The notes under the pieces were generated by a model. It saw only the letters and a list, made by a program, of their open reading frames with translations. It was not told where the DNA came from and made no database searches. From positions 142,076,541 through 142,140,540 of the forward strand of contig CM077012.1 of assembly GCA_039090855.1 (NCBI GenBank): a stretch of 64,000 bases of DNA. The letters run 5' to 3'. Below are positions 58,626 through 64,000 of this stretch, in pieces. A program made the position numbers and the translations under genes. Positions within the stretch are counted from its first letter, which is position 1; the number at the start of each line of letters is the position of its first letter. The DNA comes from Macrothele yani. Its lineage: Eukaryota; Arthropoda; Arachnida; Araneae; Macrothelidae.

Positions 58626-58846
58626 CTCATGTATATTGCAATAGTTTTATTTCAAACAAAAATGACTATTGCTGCTCTTTGTTGGTGAAACATTTTAGAA
58701 ATACCAAAAGGTGATTTTCCATAATTTCACCATGTCCATAATGTGAGTATGACGATTATGGGCAAAACACGTAACAATATTAACAAATAAAGGTAACTTG
58801 ATCACGCTAGTTACGTTAACTGAAACTTTTATAAAAAGTTCGTAAG

Positions 58847-58887
58847 TTGGAAGCTTTCGACCTTATCTTAGGTCTTCATCACGCCAA
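58847..58887 (-). ncRNA. Hammerhead-like fold, left arm
   Basis: Minus strand: TTGG, GTGATGA-type core with an extra base (CGTGATGA), helix II GACCT/AGGTC, GAAA, GCTT, CCAA closing helix I. The core deviates from CUGANGA, so activity is doubtful. Confidence 0.5.
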
Positions 58888-58929
58888 TGGAGGACTAAGA
58901 TTGTTGCCAGATTCTACATTTGCCTCCTT

Positions 58930-59490
58930 CCTCACAAGAAAGAAGACCTGAAATTCTGTGGTTCTGTTCCTTACCATCCTTCCTATGCTTATAAGTTACA
59001 GATTCTTTTTAGAAGTTTTGGTTACCATCTTGCCATTAAATCTACCCCAAACATCTTGAAACTTCTACAAAGGGATAGGGACAAAGTTGAAAGCCTGAAC
59101 CTCCCAGGAGTTTACTGCATTCCTATCTCTTCTTCTACTGGGGATAACTTATACATTGGAAGCACATACAGGAGCATTAGCCATAGAATTTTAGAACATA
59201 GAAAAGATGTTTCGAAAGCCAATCCCAATACTGCCTTGTCTATTTTGACAATGGAAGACACATCTGCAGTTCCCCACTGGAACGAAGCAAAACGAATTGC
59301 GTCTTTTGACAATCGTTTTGCCCTCCGTTACCGTGAAAGCATAGAAATTATGTTCAACTCAATGACTTGCAACTCCGAATCTCCTCTCTACATTCCGTTG
59401 ATCTGGAGATCAATTCTAAGTTTTGGCAACAAAAATAAGAAAAATTCAAATGTAGAATCTGGCAACAATCTTAGTCCTCCATTGGCGTGA
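58930..59490 (+). pseudogene. Penelope-like GIY-YIG endonuclease ORF with linker
   Basis: The 144-aa ORF at 59056-59490 has LPGVYCIPISSS (GIY-type), LYIGSTYRSISHRILEHRKD (YIG and conserved Arg) and ALRYRESIEIMFN (Glu). Upstream coding-like sequence (from about 58935: PEILWFCSVPYHPSYAYK-type reading in frame fragments) is the RT-endonuclease linker. The endonuclease ORF is open to its end, which falls at the start of the right terminal arm. Confidence 0.85.
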
Positions 59491-59522
59491 TGAAGACCTA
59501 AGATAAGGTCGAAAGCTTCCAA
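59482..59522 (+). ncRNA. Hammerhead-like fold, right arm
   Basis: Inverse copy of 58847-58887 with the same TTGG/CCAA helix I, GACCT/AGGTC helix II and GAAA core. Both copies share the extra core base, so the deviation is a family trait or predates the duplication. Confidence 0.5.
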
Positions 59523-59582
59523 CTTACGAACTTTTTATAAAAGTTTCAGTTAACGTAACTAGCGTGATCAAGTTACCTTTAT

Positions 59583-61611
59583 TTGATAATGTCAGTAATA
59601 AACATTACAGGAAAACTCGCACAGATTTGGCATCTCTGTTAATGTTTCATCATTTTCATTGCTTACAGGTTTGTTTTTTGTTTAACTTCCCATTTTTCCC
59701 CCTTTGACATCACAGAGAATAATTCAAGCAACTTTGAAAAATTAAACCTGGCAAAGTAGGAATCCCTTAGTTGTCTGTCATCTCTGAGGATTACTCTGTG
59801 ATGGGAGCCATGCTCTTGATGGGGTATCAAAAGATATAGTTCAAAGAATGCTGGAAGGGATCATCCCTGCCCAAGTCCTTACCCTCTGTTCTCCACTTGT
59901 ACAGCCACAAAGGCTTTGGTATACCTGTAAAAATCTTGGCTTTCTCGACCCCAAATTATGTTAATACTAGCAAGTGGTGAAATACTTTGCTATACTGATT
60001 TAAGAAGGTTCATAGCAGCTTACACTGCTGAATACTGGGGTGAAAAGAGGGAGCACATCAGCCAACTTATTGGAGTAACGGATTTAACAGGTCCAATGGT
60101 ACTCACATTCAGGTCAGCACAGATGAGGAAGAGGAGAGTAGTTGTTTTTATAATCTTTCCACTCACCACAACATTAATCACAACAGCAGTAACAAAATAT
60201 ACTTTCCACCTTTGGTGACTGTGCTTTAAAAAAATCTAATCAATTGGTAAATGACAGCAACTGCAAGAAGGCTGTAGTTCAAAATGACCTTTCTATGCTG
60301 AAAATAATGATCTTAGGAGGAAATCTGTACAATTAATTATGGTTAATATTCACAATCCTATGAAGAACATTAAAGTGATACTTCACTTTTGGCATTAAAT
60401 TGGCAAATTACTTCAATAATCAAGTTCAGAAAGGTCTCATTTCTGACAGTTACAAAGGAAACTGCAGTTGCTTGAGAGTAGTCTTAAAATCTACTTGAAA
60501 TATGGGATTTATTTTTACTAAGTTCTGAAAAGTCTATGACACAATCTATTGCTGAATATTATCATTCACAGAAAACTTGTCCTGTGAATCCTGAATCATA
60601 AGAAATGCGATGTTGCCATTTAAAGCCTGATTTTGGCTTTAATAGCATGAGATTAAATGTATTGAACAGTGTAATGTTTTTCTAGAAATAAGTTTCTAGA
60701 AACTTTATCCAAATGTTAATGCTTTCAACAAAATGAAATATTCAAACAATAAACAATTGACAAATAATTGACAATACTCTGGTTTGCTGAAGACCTTGTG
60801 TTATTTGTGAACAGAAATGCAACAGCTCAAACAATGTGATCTGCACAGGAATGCATATATAAAAAAAAATTGCAGGGGGGGGGGGTGAAAATGGAAGTTA
60901 TTGAAATCCACCAGGACAAAATAAAAGTTAATGAAAAATATAATTTTTTTTTTCTGATGTAAGTTGATACATTTTTATTAAATTAAATCATTTCTTTCTA
61001 AAGTATGTTAAGTCACATCTTAACCAAAAACAAAACACTTTCAGTGGGGGTCAAGGGCTACCCTCTAAATACAACCAGAGATCTGCAGGAACTGCTAAAA
61101 GAGTCACGCCAAGAATTCTCTGACAATAACAGTCACCTGAAAAGAATTTTTATGTATTCAGCAGAAATCCATAGATGCCAAGAAATTTGACTATACAGCT
61201 AAAGTTAACACAGAAGATAAATAATCCGAAGGACATGGCAAAGCACACAAGCATATTTTTGACATGTAAGTTAAAATAATACACTTGTATACTTCGGCAT
61301 ATACTTGAGATGATTTACCTTCACTTATTTCTGAAACAACTGAAATTGATATCTAAAGAAAGATTTTTGTGCATGGGAATGTGTAAAGGTATTTAATAAA
61401 CTTAAAAAAATATCTTAAGAGATGGAGATAAAATTGTTTTAGTACTGCACATACAGATACAAAAGCTAATGAATTTTACACAGATTTCAAAAATGTTGAA
61501 AAAGAAAATTATACTACAGGGAGAGATCAAATAATAAAACATACAAAATTTTACAAAAAAATAAAGGACCACTAGAATTAATAGTTAATACACTATAAAT
61601 AAAAAACTTAC
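59583..61611. other. Intronic sequence, nothing recognised
   Basis: A/T-rich intron between two Lon exons. ORFs here (such as 59958-60218) match nothing I know. A short poly(G) run lies near 60877. Confidence 0.5.
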
Positions 61612-61874
61612 TCCAAGAATGTCAACAACAGCTTCTTCATCAAGAACAAATGGTAGTTCTGGTGGATGAGATATATTATTTACGAGAACTAAACTTTCTT
61701 CTTCAGGCGAGATTTTAAGTTTGGGATCAGCAGCTTCTCTTACATCCAAAGTAGCTTCACGGGCAGCAGGTAGTAGTATTTGTTTCTCAACAACTTTCAC
61801 AGCAACTGCACGACACAAGGCACCAATTTTCCTTTCCAGGGCTCGGACTCCTGCTTCTTTTGTGTACTTGTGAA
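61612..61874 (-). CDS. LONP2: LONP2-like Lon protease exon (end of AAA+ module)
   Basis: This 263-nt exon encodes HKYTKEAGVRALERKIGALC, then RAVAVKVVEKQILLP, a linker (PKLKISPEEESLVLVNN), HPPELPFVLDEEAVVDILG. It starts with the last two bases of a split codon after a TTTTTACAG acceptor and ends at a codon boundary before GTAAGT. 'YT.EAGVR.LER.I..LCR..A' is the helical lid region (sensor-2 Arg) closing the Lon AAA+ ATPase module. The protein unfolds and degrades substrates, in the peroxisome if the LONP2 assignment is right. Upstream exons lie beyond 64000. Confidence 0.96.
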
Positions 61875-62094
61875 CTGTAAAAAGTTAAAATTTACAGACA
61901 ATGAAAATATTACAAATAAATTAACTTAAATTTGGATATCAATTTAACTATTTCAAGAATGCTCCAGACAGAACATGAAGAATGGATGGTCAAAAATATA
62001 CAGCATGCCCAATAGTGACACCAATAGTACTTGTAAAGTAATTTATCAAAATCAGTTTAAAATTATTAAACTAAACAGCAGCAGCAAAATATTC

Positions 62095-62875
62095 TATGAG
62101 GGCTGTTCAACAAAGAATGCCCATAATTTTTTCACTAGCAAACTTTTTACATTTTAGTCCTACCTTAGGAGCAGAAGGTCCAATCAAGCTGTGTTATGCA
62201 GCAGATGCGCAGCCTTTGACCTTGGCAAGCACTCAAGCAGAACTCAGTTCAGATTTGCCTACATTACACAGTGGAGGTGAAACAGTGAACAATGAGCAGC
62301 TTTGAAATTCTGCTGTCTCAAGAAAATGCCAGCTGAAATTAATGACATTTTTAAAGAAGCTTATGGTGAATTAGTAATTCCCTATAGCACAGCTCACAGG
62401 TGGTTTAAGACATTTAAGAACAGCCAAGAATCTCAATCATTCTGTTTGGAAGTTGCCTTTATCACTGACAAAAGAAAAAAGTTATGCCATCTGCTGGTAA
62501 AGTTATGATTATCACTTTCTTTGGTGTAAGAGAAATTATTTACTAGTATGCTGTGGCAAATAATACCACTGTTACAAGAACCTACACCACAGCTGTACTG
62601 CAGAGGTTGTGGGATCACATTCATCGCAAAAGCGCGCGCGCACACACAGGTTAATGGATGCTGCACCATGACAATGTGAGATCTCATGTTGTATATGCAG
62701 TCTATTATTTAGCCAAAATGAATGTTAGAAGAGTTCATCCACCATACAGACCTGATCTAACCGCCCTGCGATTTTTTTTGTTTCTGAATTTTAAGAAGGA
62801 ACTACAATGTCAATGGTTTTATTTGTCAAATGATGTTAAGGCATCAAAGGTGGTTCTCAAACGCAGGTAGTAAGT
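62095..62875 (+). mobile_element. mariner-type transposase remnant, plus strand
   Basis: An end-like 'tatgagggctgttcaacaaa' starts at 62095. The plus strand has MPAEINDIFKEAYGELVIPY, then STAHRWFKTFKNSQE (62302-62508, N-terminal HTH), and MLHHDNVRSHVVYAVYYLAK, RRVHPPYRPDLTALRFFLFL (62658-62870), with the second Asp (HHDN). The third Asp position (DLA.CDFF in relatives) reads ALRFF. The middle of the gene is deleted. No right terminal repeat was found. Confidence 0.75.
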
Positions 62876-63156
62876 GTATGCAAATTAAATAACATTTAAA
62901 ACTAAAAATAATCAGGTTCCGGAAGTAAACTTTTTTTAATAATTTGCATAGCAAAAAACTGCCGCGTGCAGTCAAACATACATCTCCATGGAAAAATACA
63001 CCTAACCAATAGTGTATAAAGAGTTAAGATTACTGCAGGTAAGCATTGATGTTTTGATCATAATATTTCCAATATTGATCCAATAGTTAGCTCATACCTG
63101 CATTAAACTTGTAAAATTAAGGTGTAAACTTAACACTAAGAATGTCTTATGACATA

Positions 63157-63600
63157 CACTATACTGACAAAAGTCACTGGACACCCCTTCAAAAGCAAAT
63201 TAACAGATCTGCTGCATTGTTAAGAAGTGCGGTACAGCTGCAAACGGTATAAAACAAGCCTGCAGCGGACTGCGATCATATTGCACTGTGAGGTTGAGTG
63301 AAAATGTTGTGGTGGGAGAAAACTGACTTTGAGAATTGAAGCTTGTTGGGCATTATATTAGTGGCTGTCCACAAGAGAAACCCAGAGGTGTTTAAACATA
63401 CATAAGACGTAAGTCCACGGTTTTGGATGTACCGAATAAGTGGAAGACACATAGCATGCCTGAAGCAGCAAAACGTACCGGCAGACCAAAGAAAAACAGT
63501 GATAGAGGACGTCGAAGCCTCAGGAGTCATTGCAGATAATGAGTACTGCACAAGACCTCAGTGGACAGGTGAGTAAAAATGCTGGAACCTTGGTATGTAC
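63157..63600 (+). mobile_element. Tc1-like 5' fragment, plus strand
   Basis: The terminal-repeat-like start CACTATACTGACAAAAGTCA follows TA (63155-63156). Transposase N-terminal sequence follows (MLWWEKTDFEN from 63309, then KWKTHSMPEAAKRTGRPKKN and SDRGRRSLRSHC in another frame). GRPKK.S.R..R.L is the Tc1 linker between the two HTH motifs. The rest is missing. Confidence 0.65.
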
Positions 63601-63779
63601 GTGTACCATTTGCAGAGAACTTCATTCCATGGGTTACAGTAAAGGGCGCCCATATTGGGGGGAGGGGGAAGCTTGTACACACATTTGTATATACATATCC
63701 CTAAGCTACTTTCTAAGTTGTTTCAGAAGTTACCTTCTCAAAGCAAATTCACCTGCCAAATCAAAGTTACTGATCATGT

Positions 63780-64000
63780 AAAGACTATTTGCTGTTGCTT
63801 TAGTGATCTTGGAACACAACTCCAGCTTAAGTGCCTTTTGTACTCTGCATTCATTGTTCTTCAAGCATTTCTGAACTTGGTTCTCTAGTAATTTCCTCAG
63901 AATTTCATTTCCTGCCAATCATTTGGGTTGAATAAATTCTCTTTGTTATGACCACATAACTTGCTCTTTCAACATGGCTAAACCATCTCAGAATACTTAT
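63780..64000 (-). mobile_element. LINE 3' fragment at the window edge
   Basis: The minus strand reads ILRWFSHVERASYVVITKRI, then YSTQMIGRKRNSEEITRE, resembling the C-terminal 'LRWFGHVERM....I' of LINE ORF2. It continues beyond 64000. Confidence 0.5.

Larger units (their letters stand above)
58790..59582 (+). mobile_element. Penelope-like fragment bounded by 130-bp inverted terminal repeats
   Basis: The arms at about 58790-58922 and 59449-59582 are near-perfect inverses ('aaggtaacttgatcacgcta', 'ggcaacaatcttagtcctcc'). Between them is only the end of a Penelope-like polyprotein. The family differs from those at 22.6 and 47.9 kb. Confidence 0.88.

Overview
The window is animal nuclear DNA, most likely from an arthropod. 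It has spliced coding exons, very large introns, no bacterial-style gene packing, and a dense load of Tc1/mariner, hAT, Penelope-like and non-LTR elements typical of invertebrate genomes. The species cannot be fixed from sequence alone.

Only one host gene can be supported: a peroxisomal-type Lon protease (LONP2-like) on the minus strand. Four coding exons are visible at 61612-61874, 57860-58072, 41387-41590 and 9785-9895. They join in frame at clean GT/AG boundaries and run from the end of the AAA+ module to the catalytic lysine segment of the protease domain. The first part of the gene lies beyond position 64000. The last exon, which should carry the C-terminal tail, was not found between 1 and 9784 and may lie outside the window. 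The introns between these exons are about 3.5, 16 and 31 kb, and almost everything else in the window sits inside them or downstream of the last visible exon.

Layout. 1-9784: a nested pair (a Tc1 element inside a CAGGGTTC-ended element), a nearly complete mariner (4642-5912) and a degenerate minus-strand LINE (about 6160-9000). 9896-41386 (the 31-kb intron): a Tc1/mariner-superfamily element with long inverted ends (10390-12126), a 145-bp satellite-like array (13.2-14.7 kb), several Tc1 copies, a minisatellite (20.7-21.35 kb), a Penelope-like element (22.6-24.4 kb), a tRNA-related inverted pair (25.5-25.84 kb), two inversely oriented hAT-type elements (26031-30016 and 34190-38884), and mariner remnants. 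41591-57859 (the 16-kb intron): a Tc1, an RTE-type LINE 3' end with 5' inversion, an RNase H-bearing LINE (45.1-53.5 kb) split by a 3.9-kb composite Penelope-like insertion with a 12-bp target duplication, a palindromic cluster of tRNA-like repeats (53.7-54.87 kb) and a Tigger/pogo fragment. 58073-61611: a third Penelope-like copy with inverted ends. 61875-64000: mariner, Tc1 and LINE remnants.

The strongest unusual signals are these. (1) Hammerhead-ribozyme-like folds occur at the ends of three distinct Penelope-like families. (2) A tRNA-like sequence with intact-looking A and B boxes sits in inverted pairs at two loci. (3) Nearly perfect short-spacer inverted duplications recur across the window. 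(4) Two hAT relatives share about 1.4 kb of internal sequence in opposite orientation. The transposon coding regions are broken by stops or frameshifts, so this looks like an ageing, repeatedly invaded gene rather than an operon-like functional system.
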